Of a stretch of 64,000 nucleotides of DNA, positions 33,294 to 45,100 are shown in pieces. The position numbers and the translations under genes are program-made. Position 1 is the stretch's first letter, and each line of letters opens with the position of its first letter. Below the pieces are notes generated by a model that had not been told where the DNA came from, ran no database searches, and saw nothing but the letters and a program-made list of their open reading frames with translations. This DNA is from Elymus sibiricus (lineage: Eukaryota; Streptophyta; Magnoliopsida; Poales; Poaceae): assembly GCA_039707655.1 (NCBI GenBank), contig CM077664.1:195852195-195916194 (forward strand), read 5' to 3'.

Positions 33294-35730
33294 CTATGCA
33301 GGAGGGAGGCCTGTGCCGATGGTGAAGGCAGGACCAGAGCCGCTGCCGTCCACCGACACCTTCTTCGTCTCGGCGCGGTCCTGAGAGAACAGCTGCCTCT
33401 TCTTCGCTGGCGCGGCCTCGGAAGGCTCGGCCGCGTCTTCATCGGCCGGGTGCGCGACAGCGGCAGCCTTGTAGGCACGCTCGAGGGTGCTGGCCGCGTC
33501 CTTTTCGTCGCAGGTAACGGTGATGATGCCGCTGCAGCCGGGCATCTTGAGGACGTTGTAGGCGTGATGGGTGGCCGCCATGAACTTGGTGAGAGCCGGG
33601 TAGCCCAAGATGGCGTTATAAGGCAGGCCGATGTGTGCCACGTCGAAGTCGATGAGCTCGGTGTGGTAGTTCTTGCGGGTGCCGAAGGTGACGGGGAGGC
33701 GCACTTGCCCCAGCGGGATGGTGCAGCCATCGGTCACTCCGGAGAAGGGCCTGGTCGGCATCAGCTGGTCGTAGGGCACCTGGAGCGTCTCGAAGGTCTC
33801 GACGGAGAGCACGTTGAGGCCGGCACCCCCGTCGATGAGGGTCTTGATGACCGCGACGTTGCTGATGGTGGGAGTGCACAGCATGGGGAGCGCGCCTGCA
33901 GTGGCCGTGGACTTGGGGTGGTCCTTGGAGTCGAAGGTGATGGCGTACTGCGACCACTTGAGGGGCCGCGCGACCTCAGGCCTCGAGAGGGCGGCGTACA
34001 CCTCGCGAGAGAGTTGCTTGAAGTGGCGGATGGACGCGAGGGCTTGGGACCCGCCAAGGATGCAGGCGACCGCGCGAGGCTCCTGGTAGCCCCCAGCGCC
34101 CTCGTCAGGCCGGTCGACGTCGTTCCTCCGGGGTGGCGGCGGCAGCGGCGTGAGAGCGGCAATGGCCTGAGGATTTGCCTCACGAGGCTGGTCGCGCCAG
34201 ACGGCCTCATGAGGCTGGTCACGCCAGCCCTGGCGGTAGTTGCCATTACCGTTCCGTCTGTCCCAGCGGTTGCCGCTGCGGCCACCTCCGCGGCCGGCGC
34301 CGCGGCCGTTGCGGTCGTCCCGGTGGCTCTGGCGCTCGTCGCGGAGCAGCTTGAGCTCCTGACAGTCTTCGGTGCTGTGGGAGCGGACGTTGTGAAAAGC
34401 GCAGAGTGGCCAGTTGTCCTTTCTGGGCTCGTCGAGGTCGCGGCCGCACTTCTGCTCGGGCTCCACCGCAAGCACGGCAGGGCCCTTGCGCTTGACATCC
34501 TTGCTCTTGGCCTTGGCGGCATCGAGCGCCGCGTCGAGGTCGTTGTGGACGAAGAGGCGGCCTTCTTCAGCCTTGGCGCACTTGTCGGCGAGGTCGAGCA
34601 GCTCGAGCATGGAGTCGAGCTCACCGTTGATGGCGAGCTTCTCGCGCATCTTGACGTCTGTGATGCCGGTGGAGAACGCAGAGATGACGGCCGCGTCGGA
34701 GGCACGCGGGATCTTGTTGCGCACCTGACTGAAGCGCTGGATGTACTTGCGGAGGGTCTCGTCTGGGCGCTGCCGAACACGCCGCAGGTCGTTGATGGTG
34801 AGGGAGCGGTCCTGTGTGCCCTTGAAGTTGGCGATGAACTGGCTACAGAGCTCGGCCCACGACGAGATGGAAGCCTCGGGGAGGTTCATGAGCCAGGAGC
34901 GCGGGCCGTCCTTGAGGGCCATGGGGAACCAGTTCGCCATGACCTTGTCGTCGCCGTTCGCCGCCTCGATGCTCAGCACGTATAGCTGGAGGAACTCCGT
35001 GGGGTTGGGGGTGCCGTCGTAGCGTGGAGGCAGCTCAGGCTTGAACTTCGCAGGCCAGACCACGCGACGCAGCTCACGGGTGAAGGCACGGCAGCCCACG
35101 CCGCTCGAGGGGACGCCGCCAGCGAGGGCGGCGCGGTTTTGACGCCCGGCCGCTGCAACATCCTGGTCCTGGCGCTGGCGCTGCCGCTCGAAGAGCACTC
35201 GCGCGTCGGGGGGCGCGGCGGATGATCTGGCAGCTGGCTTCGTCTCGGTCCGGCGAGGACGCGCCGCGGGACGGCTCACGAGCCCGCGCGCTCCGCTGGG
35301 GCCCGGCGCGCTCGTCGCGCAGAGGCGGCAGGGGAGCGCCGTGCGCCAGGTCCCCAGCATGAGACGGTGGAGGGCGGAGCGAATGAGAAGGCGCCGGGGC
35401 GTCCCCAGCGACGTTGACGAGCTCGGTGATGCGGCCAAGCCAGGCGTCGTAGCCGGCGTCATCCGGATGGTAGCGGTGCAGCTCGCGCGCCATGAGCAGC
35501 GCGGCCTGCGGGTTCGGCGGCCCATGGTGGGCGAGGGAGGAGGCCGTGGTGGTGCGGCCGTCCGCCCGCACGGAGGGGTGCAGGGAAGAGTCCTGCTGCT
35601 CGCAGGCAGCGGGGTCGGTGGCGGCAGCAGCCTCAGCTTCGGGACGGCGGCTATTGTCGCGGGCCACCGGCTCTGTCTGAGCCACGCGGCCAGCCCTGCG
35701 CTCGGCGCACTCGCGACGTGCGTCGGCCAT
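33294..35730 (-). pseudogene. gag: Gag and protease of element T
   Basis: The native start is probably Met at 35730 (MADARREC...), 63 bases from the 5' LTR. The frame then shifts near 35210-35230 into the long frame ending at 33294. The gag core includes FKPELPPRYDGTPNPTEFLQLY, MANWFPMALKDGPRSWLMNLP and RQRPDETLRKYIQRF. A zinc-finger-like CAFHNVRSHSTEDC and an Arg/Gly/Asn-rich nucleocapsid follow. The protease is near 33,850-33,500, with IDGGAGLNVLS as active site. A TAG at 33294-33296 stops the frame, and recognisable pol leader (VFAWKASDLSGVPREVIEHH) continues beyond it. The long plus-strand ORF over this gene is its GC-rich shadow. Confidence 0.85.
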
Positions 35731-35775
35731 GGGGTTGGTGGAGCTGAGGGCGGAGCAAAAGAACGGTAGCACACC

Positions 35776-35791
35776 CCTACCTGGCGCGCCA
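35776..35791 (-). other. Primer-binding site of element T
   Basis: Minus strand reads TGGCGCGCCAGGTAGG, two bases from the 5' LTR at 35794. The matching tRNA is not identified by me. Confidence 0.75.
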
Positions 35792-35793
35792 AA

Positions 35794-36769
35794 TGTCGGA
35801 AGTCGGGCTCCGGGGACCCAAAGGTTCGAACACTGGGGTGAGCTCGTTCTACTGCTTCGTCTCCTACCATGGCTAAGCTATGGCAAGGCTACGGCAAGAG
35901 CGCGCTAGCGAGGGACAGAGCGAGGACTCAGCGGTTTACCCAGGTTCGGGCCACCTTGCGGTGTAAGACCCTACTCCTGCTTGGTTGGTATTACTCTGGT
36001 GTGAGAGAGAGAATACAAGGTTGAAGATGATGAGGACTAGAGCTCTCTCCTCTACAACGGCTGCTCTGCCCTTTATATCAGCCTTGGTCCTCTTCCCCCT
36101 GGAAACTTAGGCGGGAAGGGTTGCCACACTTGGCGATTTTGAAAGGGGACAGGCGCTCAGGCTATCCTGACTAAAGGTGGTCTTCGCCTGCCAAAGCATG
36201 ATCCATGACGCGCCGGTGGGCTCGGTGATGACCTCCGCCCTGTGCGCCCGTCGTCTTGGTCTTCTTTCGCCGATCGGGCAACCTTTGGGGTTGCTTTGGA
36301 GAGTAGATAGCTGGCCTATGCTCCCTTAACACGAAAGCGGAAACCATCTTCATCCGCGCCTGCTGGCGCGGCCTCTGCTGTTGCTCGTCGCCGCGCGCGT
36401 CACCCACGTGACGGGCTCCAGACCGCGCGGCAGGCCGAACGGCCTTCGCCTCGAGTGCCTGCGGGAGGGGGCCTCGGGAGGCCACCTCGGAAAGCCGCCT
36501 CGCAAGGTCACTTCGGGAAGCCGCCTCGTGAAGCCTCCTCGCGAGGTCACGTCGGGAAGCCTCCTCGCGAGAGGGCCTCGCGAGGCGGTTTGGTGGTGGT
36601 GCTGAGTATTGCTCGCCTCTTCCTGAGGAGGGGGCCTTAGGAGGCCAGGGCCTCATGAGGGGTCTTGGTGAGATGCTCGGTGGTGACGGCCCGCTGGGCA
36701 CATGCCAGGCATTGTGCCCTGGGCCAAAGGCAGACGGGCCTGGGTACCCCGGGTTCCATGGGCCCGACA
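35794..36769 (-). repeat. 5' LTR of element T
   Basis: 976 bases, paired with 26515-27466. About 25 substitutions, mostly C/T or G/A changes at CpG sites, plus a roughly 20-base indel near 36640. CTCGCGAG palindromes lie at 36500-36585. TSD TTCCT follows at 36770-36774. Confidence 0.93.
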
Positions 36770-37192
36770 TTCCTCCATCGGAATACGACGAAATTTTACG
36801 GGGTCATTATAGACTCAATTCCGCACAATTCCACCAAAGGATTCGTCAAAACGACGCTCGAGGAGGCGGTGACGGTGAACGCGAACCCGCTGTCCAGAAA
36901 AACTGCACGGTCGCGCGAGGGCAATGTTGACGTTGAGCCCCCGAGCACCATGGAGGGTTCTTCCAGGATCTTGGTTGAGATTGGAGTTGATGTTGATGAA
37001 GGCACCCGTCCGATCTTGACGATCCGACGTGGAGCGTAGTCCTCGGCCTAGCCGAGGTGACCAGTCGAGTCGGCGACGAAGATGCCGACGTTGACAATGT
37101 AGCTCGGTTCCGATGCGTAGATCACGTCGGAGCCGATCTAAACTCCCATCACACCGCGGCGACTGCCAGCAGGCTCTCAATGAAAGCACCAA
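36770..37192 (-). other. Leader of element H between its LTR and the T insertion
   Basis: Non-coding. The LTR-proximal end gives the putative primer site (TTGGTGCTTTCATTGAGAGC on the minus strand, 37173-37192). The text resumes at 26514 on the other side of T. No ORF with a recognisable domain. Confidence 0.6.
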
Positions 37193-37613
37193 TGTCGGTT
37201 CTAAATCCGGCATATCTCGTAGTAGGGGTCCTGAGCTAGGCGTCTTGGAGCGATGGTAACATGGACACAGGATTTTACCCAGGTTCGGGCTCTCTCGAAG
37301 AGATAATACCCTACGTCCTGCTTTTGATTGTATTCATATGGGGTATAGTACAGAGTACATGTATCTACCACGAGATTGTTCTAATGAATATGAGTTGATC
37401 TATTGACTAGCCTGGCCTCGGTTTATATAATGCACCAGAGGCCTAGGGTTCAGAGGAGTCCTCGTCTTGGGCACCAAGTCTTTGTGGAATCTTCCTTGTA
37501 TCCGTCATGAACTGCCCGAAGTGGCCCATTAGTGAACCGCCATGGGGGTCCTCGGCCCGACCCACTGGTCGGGAGATGACGTGGTGAGTACCCCCTAGTC
37601 CAGGACACCATCA
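37193..37613 (-). repeat. 5' LTR of element H
   Basis: 421 bases, TGTCGGTTCTAAATCC...CACCATCA. A TATATAAA box lies on the minus strand near 37430. It is followed at once by element C-like sequence (CGTATCAAGCATCC). No second copy of this LTR exists in the window. Confidence 0.7.
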
Positions 37614-38206
37614 CGTATCAAGCATCCCCAAGCTTAATTCCTGCTCGTCCTCGAGTACGAATATGATAAAAACAGAATTTTTGATGTGGAATGCTACCTA
37701 TCATGTTTCATCATGTAATCTTTCTCTTACGATATGAATAATAAGATCCTCATGATTCAAAGCAATAATCTATAGTTTGACATAAAGACATCAATACTCA
37801 AGCATACTAATAAACAATCATGTCTTTCAAAATAAAAATGCTAAAGAATGTTATCCCAACAAAATCATGCAATCCTGTCATGCTCCACCTTCTTAACACA
37901 AAATATTTATCATGAACAACCCCGGTTTTAGCCAAGCAATTGGTTCATACTTTTTAACGCGCTTCAGCTTTTTCAACTCCCACGCAATACATGAGCACAA
38001 GCCATGGATATAACACTATGGGTGGAATAGAGTGTGGTGATAGAGATCAATAAGGGGAAGTCAAAAATAAGAAGATAGTCTCACATCGACGAGGCTAATC
38101 AACGGGCTATGGAGATGCCCATCAATTGATGTCAATGCGAGGAGTAGGGATTGCCATGCAACGGATGCACTAAGAGCTATAAGTGTATGAAAGCTCAACA
38201 TGAAAG
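37614..38206 (-). repeat. Second copy of the element C LTR-end and 3' internal sequence
   Basis: Matches 22398-22976 over its full length with about 3% difference and flanks H as a direct repeat. It ends at AACATGAAA, the same point as the left copy, then joins element B sequence in opposite orientation. Confidence 0.8.
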
Positions 38207-39100
38207 CTTTGTCCCGGTGAGGAAAGGATGATGGAGACCATTATTCCCCCACAAGTCACGATGAGACTCCGGACGAAAAAAAAAGAGCCCAACAAAAAAA
38301 GAGAAAAAATATATAAATGAGAGATAAAGAGAGAAGGGGCAATGTTACTATCCTTTTTCCACACTTGTGCTTCAGGGTAGCACCATGTTCTTCATATAGA
38401 GAGTCTCCTATGTTGTCACTTTCATATACTAGTGGGAATTTTTCATTATAGAACTTGGCTTGTATTTTCCGATGACGGGCTTCCTCAAATGCCCGAGGTC
38501 TTCGTGAGCAAGCAAGTTGGATGCATACCCACTTAGCTTCCATTGAGCTTTCATACACTTATAGCTCTTAGTGCATCCGTTGCATGGTAATCCCTACTCC
38601 TCGCGTTGATATCGACTGATGGACATCTCCATAATTCGTTGATCCACCGAGTTGATGCGAGACTTTCTTCGTTTTGACTTCCCCTATTGATCTCTACCAC
38701 CGCATTCTATTCCACCAATAGTGCTAATTCCATGGCTCACGCTCATGTATTGCGTGAAGTTGAAAATGCTGAAGCGCGTTAGAAGTACGATCCAATTGGC
38801 TGGTTTAACACCGGGGTGCTCTTGATTTATATTTATGCGGTGAAGGCAGAGTAATGCCATGCTAACATGATAAAATGAGTGGGGATAACATTCGTTAAGG
38901 ATCGTATATTTTGAAAGTTTAATGATTATGCTTCTTATATTCATGGATATTATTATGTTGATGTTGTTACTTCATCGTTTCTCAATATTTATACCGTAAG
39001 GAGATTACATGATACACATGTTAGGTAGAATTCAACATCAAAAATTATGTTTTTATCATTTACCTACTCGATGACGAGGAGGAATTAAGCTTGGGGATGC
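38207..39100 (+). other. 3' internal region and polypurine tract of element B
   Basis: Inverted relative to the preceding 590 bases and colinear (reverse complement) with 720-1585 of A and 54925-55862 of D. No gene. The polypurine tract TTAAGCTTGGGGATGC lies at 39085-39100 against the 3' LTR. Confidence 0.8.
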
Positions 39101-40238
39101 TGATATGTCTCCAACGTATCCATAATTTTTCATTGTTTCATGCTATTATATTATCAATCTTGGATGCTTTATATGCATTTTTATGCTATTTTATATCATT
39201 TTTTGGGACTAACCTATTAACCCAGTGCCTAGTGCCAGTTCATGTTTTTTTGCTTGTTATTGGCTTTTCAGAAAATCAATATCAGACGAAGTTCAAACGA
39301 AGTAAAATCTTTAAAATGATTTTTTCTAGACCAGAAGGGACCCTGGAAGGTTCGGGAGGAGGCCAGAAGAGATACGAGAGAGCCACAAGCTCACAGGGTG
39401 TGCCCTAGGGGGGTAGGCGCGCCCCCTGAGCTTGTGGGCCCCACGCAGCTCCGTGTGACCTAATTCCACCTCTATAAATTCCCAAATATTTCCAAACCAA
39501 CTAGAGCCACCCGAAATAACTTTTCTGCCGTCACAAGCTTCTGTTCTTCCGTGATCCCATCTGGAGGCCTTTTTCGGTGATCTGCCGGAGGGGGAATCGA
39601 TCACGGAGGGCTTCTACATCCACCTTGTTGCCCTTTCGATGATGTGTGAGTAGTTCACCACAGACCTACGGGTCCATAGCTAGTAGCTAGATGGCTTCTT
39701 CTCTCTCTTTGATCTTCAATACAATGTTCTCCTCGATCTTCTTGGAGTTATATCCAATGTAATCTTCTTTTGCGGTGTGTTTGTTGGGATCCGATGAATT
39801 GTGGGTTTATGATCAGATTATTCATTGAAAGTAATTTTGTCTTTTTTTGAACTTTATTATGCATAATTATTGTAGCTTTGTATTTCTCTCCGATCTATCT
39901 GTTTGGTTTGGCCAACTAGATTGATTTATCTTCAGTGGGAGAGGTGCTTTGTAGTGGGCTCAATCTTGCGGTGTCCTCACCCAGTGACAGAAGGGGACGA
40001 GGCACGTGTTGTATTGTTGCTACTAAGGATAATACGATGTGGTTTATTCATATTGATTGAGTTTACTTTGTCTACATCATGTCATCTTGCTTAAGGCGTT
40101 ACTCTGTTTGTCATGAACTTAATTCCATAGATGCGTGCTGGATAGCGGTCGATTGGTGGAGTAATAGTAGTAGATGCAGGCAGGAGTCGGTCTACTTGTC
40201 ATAGAAGGGATGCCTATATATGTGATCATTGCCATGAA
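39101..40238 (+). repeat. 3' LTR of element B, left part
   Basis: Starts TGATATGTCTCC and follows the B 5' LTR until ...CATTGCCATGAA, where the Angela element interrupts it. The remainder is at 49292-49715. Confidence 0.9.
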
Positions 40239-42124
40239 TGTTGGGGAACGTTGCATGGGAAACAAAAATTTTCCTACGCACACACAAGATCTATCCATGG
40301 TGATGAGCATCTACGAGAGGGAGAGTAAATCTACATACCCTTGTAGATCGCTAAGCGGAAGCGTTTAAGAAACGCGGTTGATGTAGTCGAACGTCTCTGC
40401 GATCCAAATCGCAAGTCGTCCCTCGATCCGATCACGAACTAGCGCCGAACGGACGGCACCTCCGCGTTCAACACACGTACGGCTTGATGACGCCTTCACC
40501 TCCTCGATCCAGCGAGCGATGGTGAAGTAGTGGTTGAGTTCCAGCAGCACGACGGCGTGGTGATGGTGGTGAGGAACAATCTCTGCAGGGCTTCGCCAAG
40601 CGCTACGGAGATTATGACGGAGGAACTAGAGGGTTAGGGTTGCCGCACACGGCTTGGGGAAATCTTGATGTGTCCCGTGTGCTAGCCCTGCCCCTCTATT
40701 TATATGTTGAGCCTTGGGGTCTAAACTTGGAGTAAAAGCCTCCTCCAGGTTGGTTTTGCCCGCACAAGGTCGGTTTGGCCCGCAGGGAAAGAGTCCAACT
40801 CGGATCCCTGCAGTACCGCGCACAAGCGGTAGTACCGCTTAACACAAGCGGTAGTACCGCTTGGGCGGTAGTACCGCTTCACACAAGCGGTAGTACCGCT
40901 TGGGCGGTAGTACCGCTTCACACAAGCGGTAGTACCGCTTGGGCGGTAGTACCGCTTCACAAAACGGTAGTACCGCTTACGCGGCAGCAAAACTAGTTTT
41001 TGCACTTTCCAATACCTCGTGGGCTTTATCCCTTTGGCCCATATAAAGTGTTGCTGCACCCGAACACTTCGGTAAACATCCGGAACCCATTCCGGTGAAC
41101 TCCGGAACTCTTCCGGAGATCAAAACACTATTATCACATATATCAATCTTTACCTCCGGACTATTCCAGAGATCCTCGTCATGTCCGGGATCTTATCTGG
41201 GACTCCGAACAACTTTCGGTCACCAACAAAATAACTCAACTATACTAATCGTCACCAAACGTTTAAGTGTGTAGACCCTGCGGGTTCGAGAACTATGTAG
41301 ACATGACCGAGACACCTCTACGGCCAATAACCAATAGCGGGACCTGGATGCCCATATTGGCTCCTACATATTCTACGAAGATCTTTTATCGGTCGAACCT
41401 CTATGTCAAGGATTCAGTTAATCCCGTATGCTATTCCCTTTGTTCTTCGGTATGTTACTTGCCCGAGATTCGATCGTCGGTATCTCTATACCTAGTTCAA
41501 TCTCGTTACCGGCAAGTCTCTTTACTCGTTCCGTAATACAAGATCTCGTGGCTAACACTTTAGTCACATTGCTTGCAAGGCTCATTGTGATGTTGTATTA
41601 CCGAGTGGGCCCTGAGATACCTCTCCGTCACACAGAGTAACAAATCCCAGTCTTGATCCATGCCAACCCAACAGACACCCTCGGAGATACCTGTAGAGCA
41701 CCTTTATAGTCACCCAGTTACGTTGCGACGTTTGATACACACAAGGTACTCCTCCGATGTCAGGGAGTTGCATGATCTCATGGTCATAGGAACAGATACT
41801 TGACATGCAGAAAACAATAGCAATAAACTGACACGATCAAATGCTACGTTCTTAGTTTGGGTCTTGTCCATCACATCATTCTCCTAATGATGTGATCCCG
41901 TTATCAAATGACATCTCATGTCAATGGCTAGGAAACCTTAACCATCTTTGATCAACGAGCTAGTCAACTAGAGGCTTACTAGGGACACAGTGTTGTCTAT
42001 GTACCCACACATGTATTTGAGTTTCCAATCAATACAATTATAGCATGGATAATAAACGATTATCATGAACAAGGAAATATAATAATAACCAATTTATTAT
42101 TGCCTCTAGGGCATATTTCCAACA
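40239..42124 (-). repeat. 3' LTR of the Angela element
   Basis: 1886 bases, with TATA-like TATAAATAG on the minus strand near 40693-40702. The polypurine tract (AAGTGGGAGAC on the minus strand) adjoins at 42125-42135. Confidence 0.95.
40812..40984. repeat. Palindromic tandem array in the Angela 3' LTR (three 39-base units)
   Basis: Built on the perfect palindrome AAGCGGTAGTACCGCTT and the related GGGCGGTAGTACCGC. The 39-base period is present once more here than in the other LTR (48013-48146). Confidence 0.9.
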
Positions 42125-42174
42125 GTCTCCCACTTGTACTAGAGTCAATAATCTAGTTCACATCACTATGTGAT

Positions 42175-45100
42175 TTACATTGTAATGAATCGAACACCCA
42201 TGCAGTTCTGGTGTTGTTCATGTTTAGCCCTTGGAAGAGGTTTAGTCATCGGATCTGCAACATTTAGATCCGTGTGTACTTTGCAAATATTTATGTCGTC
42301 CTCCTTGATGTAATCGCGGATGGAATTGAAACGTCGCTTTATGTGTCTGGTCCTCTTGTGAAATTTTGGTTCCTTGGCTAGAGCAATGGCACCAGTATTA
42401 TCACAAAACAGAGTCATTGGGTTAAGCGCACTAGGCACTACTCCAAGATCTGTCATGAACTCCTTCATCCAGACAGCTTCCTTCGCCGCCTCCGAGGCAG
42501 CGATGTACTCCGCTTCGCATGTAGAATCTGCTACCACGCTTTGCTTGGAACTGCACCAGCTAACCGCACCCCCATTAAGAATAAACACGTATCCGGTTTG
42601 TGACTTAGAGTCATCCGGATCAGTGTCAAAGCTTGCATCGACGTAACCCTTTACGACGAGCTCTTGATCACCTCCATAAACGAGAAACATGTCCTTAGTC
42701 CTTTTCAGGTACTTCAGGATATTCTTGACCGCCGTCCTGTGTTCCATTCCTGGATCACTTTGAAACCTTCCGACCATACTTATGGCAAGGCTGACATCGG
42801 GTCTTGTGCACAGCATTGCATACATGATAGAGCCTATGGCCGAAGCATAGGGGATGACACTCATCTTTTCTCTATCTTCTGCAGTCACTGGGCATTGAGT
42901 CTTACTCAACTTCACACCTTGCAATACAGGCAAGAACCCCTTCTTGGACTGATCCATTTTGAACTTCTTCAAAACTTTGTCAAGGTATGTGCTTTGTGAA
43001 AGTCCTATCAAGCGTCTCGATCTATCTCTATAGATCTTGATGCCTAATATGAAAGCAGCTTCTTCCTAGGTCCTTCAATGAAAAACTCTTGTTCAAATAT
43101 TCCTTTACGCTTTCCAGCATTTCTATATTGTTTCCAATCAGTAATATGTCATCCACATATAATATTAGAAACGCTATAGAGCTCCCACTCACTTTCTTGT
43201 AAATACAAGCTTCTCCGTAAACTTGTATAAACTCGAACGCTTTGATCACCTCATCAAAACGAAGATTCCAACTCCGAGATGCTTGCACCAGTCCATAAAT
43301 GGATCGCTGGAGTTTGCAAACTTTGTCAGCATTCTCTGGATCGACAAAACCTTCTGGTTGCATCATATACAACTCTTCCTTAAGGTAACCGTTAAGGAAC
43401 GCTGTTTTGACATCCATCTGCCAAATTTCATAATCGAAAAAGGCAGCTATTGCTAACATGATTCTGACGGACTTAAGCATCGCTACGGGTGAGAAGGTCT
43501 CATCGTAGTCAACTCCTTGAACTTGTGAAAAACCCTTTGCCACAAGTCGAGCTTTATAGACGGTGACATTACCGTCCTCGTCCGTCTTCCTCTTAAAGAT
43601 CCATTTGATCTGAATGGCCTTACGCCCTTCAGGTAATACTTCCAAAGTCCATACTTTGTTTTCATACATGGATCCCATCTCGGATTTCATGGCCTCTAAC
43701 CACTTCTCGGAATCCGGGCCCATCATCGCTTCTCCATAGCTCGTAGGTTCATCGTTGTCTAACAACATGACCTCTAAGACAGGGTTGCCGTACCACTCAG
43801 GAGCAGTACGCGTCCTTGTCGACCTACGAGGTTCGATAGCAACTTGATCCAAAGCTTCATGATCATCATCATTAACTTCCTCTTCAGCTAATGTAGACTC
43901 CACAGAAACAACTTTCTGCGCTGCGCTACTCTCAGGTTGAAGTAAAGGTTCAACAACCTCCTCAAGTTCTATCTTCCTCCCACTCAATTCTTTCGAGAGA
44001 AACTCTTTCTCAAGAAATGTTCCGTTTTTAGCGACAAACACTTTGCCTTCGGATCTGAGATAGAAGGTATACCCAACTGTCTCTTTTGGGTATCCTATGA
44101 AGACGCATTTCTCCGCTTTGGGTTCCAGCTTTTCAGGCTGAAGCTTTTTGACATAAGCATCACATCCCCAAATTTTAAGAAACGACAGCTTTGGCTTCTT
44201 GCCAAACCAAAGTTCATATGGCGTTGTCTCAATGGATTTCGATGGTGCCCTATTTAAAGTGAATGCAGCTGTCTCTAATGCATAACCCCAAAACGATAGT
44301 GGCAAATCGGCAAGAGACATCATAGATCGCACCATATCCAATAAAGTTCGATTACGACGTTCGGACACACCATTACGCTGTGGTGTTCCACGCGGTGTCA
44401 GTTGTGAAACAATTCCACATTGTCTTAAGTGACTGCCAAACTCATAACTCAGATATTCTCCTCCTCGATCAGATCGTAGGAATTTAATCTTCTTGTTACG
44501 ATGATTCTCAACTTCACTCTGAAATTGTTTGAACTTTTCAAATGTTTCAGACTTGTGTTTCATTAAGTAAATATACCCATATCTACTTAAGTCATCAGTG
44601 AAGGTGAGAAAGTAACGATAACCACCGCGCGCTTCAATACTCATCGGACCGCACACATCAGTATGTATGATTTCCAATAAGTCACTTGCCCGTTCCATTG
44701 TTCCAGAGAACGGCGTTTTAGTCATCTTGCCCAAGAGGCATGGCTCACATGTGTCAAGTGATTCAAAATCAAGTGACTCCAAAAGTCCATCAGCATGGAG
44801 CTTCCTCATGCGTTTTACGCCAATATGACCTAAACGGCAGTGCCACAAGAAAGTGGTATTATCATTATCAATCCTACATCTTTTGGCATCAATGTTATGA
44901 ACATGTGTATCATTACTATCGAGATTCAATAAGAATAAACCGCTTACATTGGGTGCATGACCATAAAAGATATTACCCATATAAATAGAACAACCATTAT
45001 TCTCTGATTTAAATGAGTAACCGTCTCGCAATAAACAAGATCCAGATATAATGTTCATGCTTAACGCAGGCACCAAATAACACTTATTTAGGTTCATCAC

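Larger units (their letters stand above)
26515..36769 (-). mobile_element. Element T: complete Tat-lineage gypsy retrotransposon with an antisense B3 ORF
   Basis: 10.26 kb element with LTRs 26515-27466 and 35794-36769 (TGTCGG...CCGACA) and TSD TTCCT at 26510-26514 and 36770-36774. In element order: primer-binding site, gag-protease, reverse transcriptase, RNase H plus a second archaeal-type RNase H (the hallmark of the Tat lineage), integrase, then a 2.4 kb 3' region that carries an antisense ORF. About 25 substitutions between the LTRs (about 2.6%) suggest roughly 1 million years at 1.3e-8. Stops, frameshifts and an active-site change make it non-functional. Confidence 0.93.
22977..37613 (-). 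mobile_element. Element H: damaged gypsy-type element with a single LTR, hosting element T
   Basis: One 421-base LTR with TG...CA ends lies at 37193-37613. The H internal sequence runs 36770-37192 and continues at 22977-26514 on the far side of T. The orientation is minus because the apparent priming site (TTGGTGCTTTCATTGAGAGC on the minus strand) adjoins the LTR at 37192. No gag or pol is seen. No 3' LTR exists at the left edge, where the sequence passes abruptly into element C DNA. Family not identified; the LTR style recalls Triticeae Fatima/Sumaya-type gypsy elements. Confidence 0.6.

Noticed and set aside
33195..34985. 596-codon plus-strand ORF
   Set aside because: Exact antisense of the T gag-protease gene. 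GC-rich, low-stop composition explains it; Val/Gly/Glu-rich translation has no domain.
40812..40984. CRISPR-like look of regularly spaced palindromes in the Angela LTR
   Set aside because: No variable spacers; this is a tandem array of one 39-base unit in a plant LTR.
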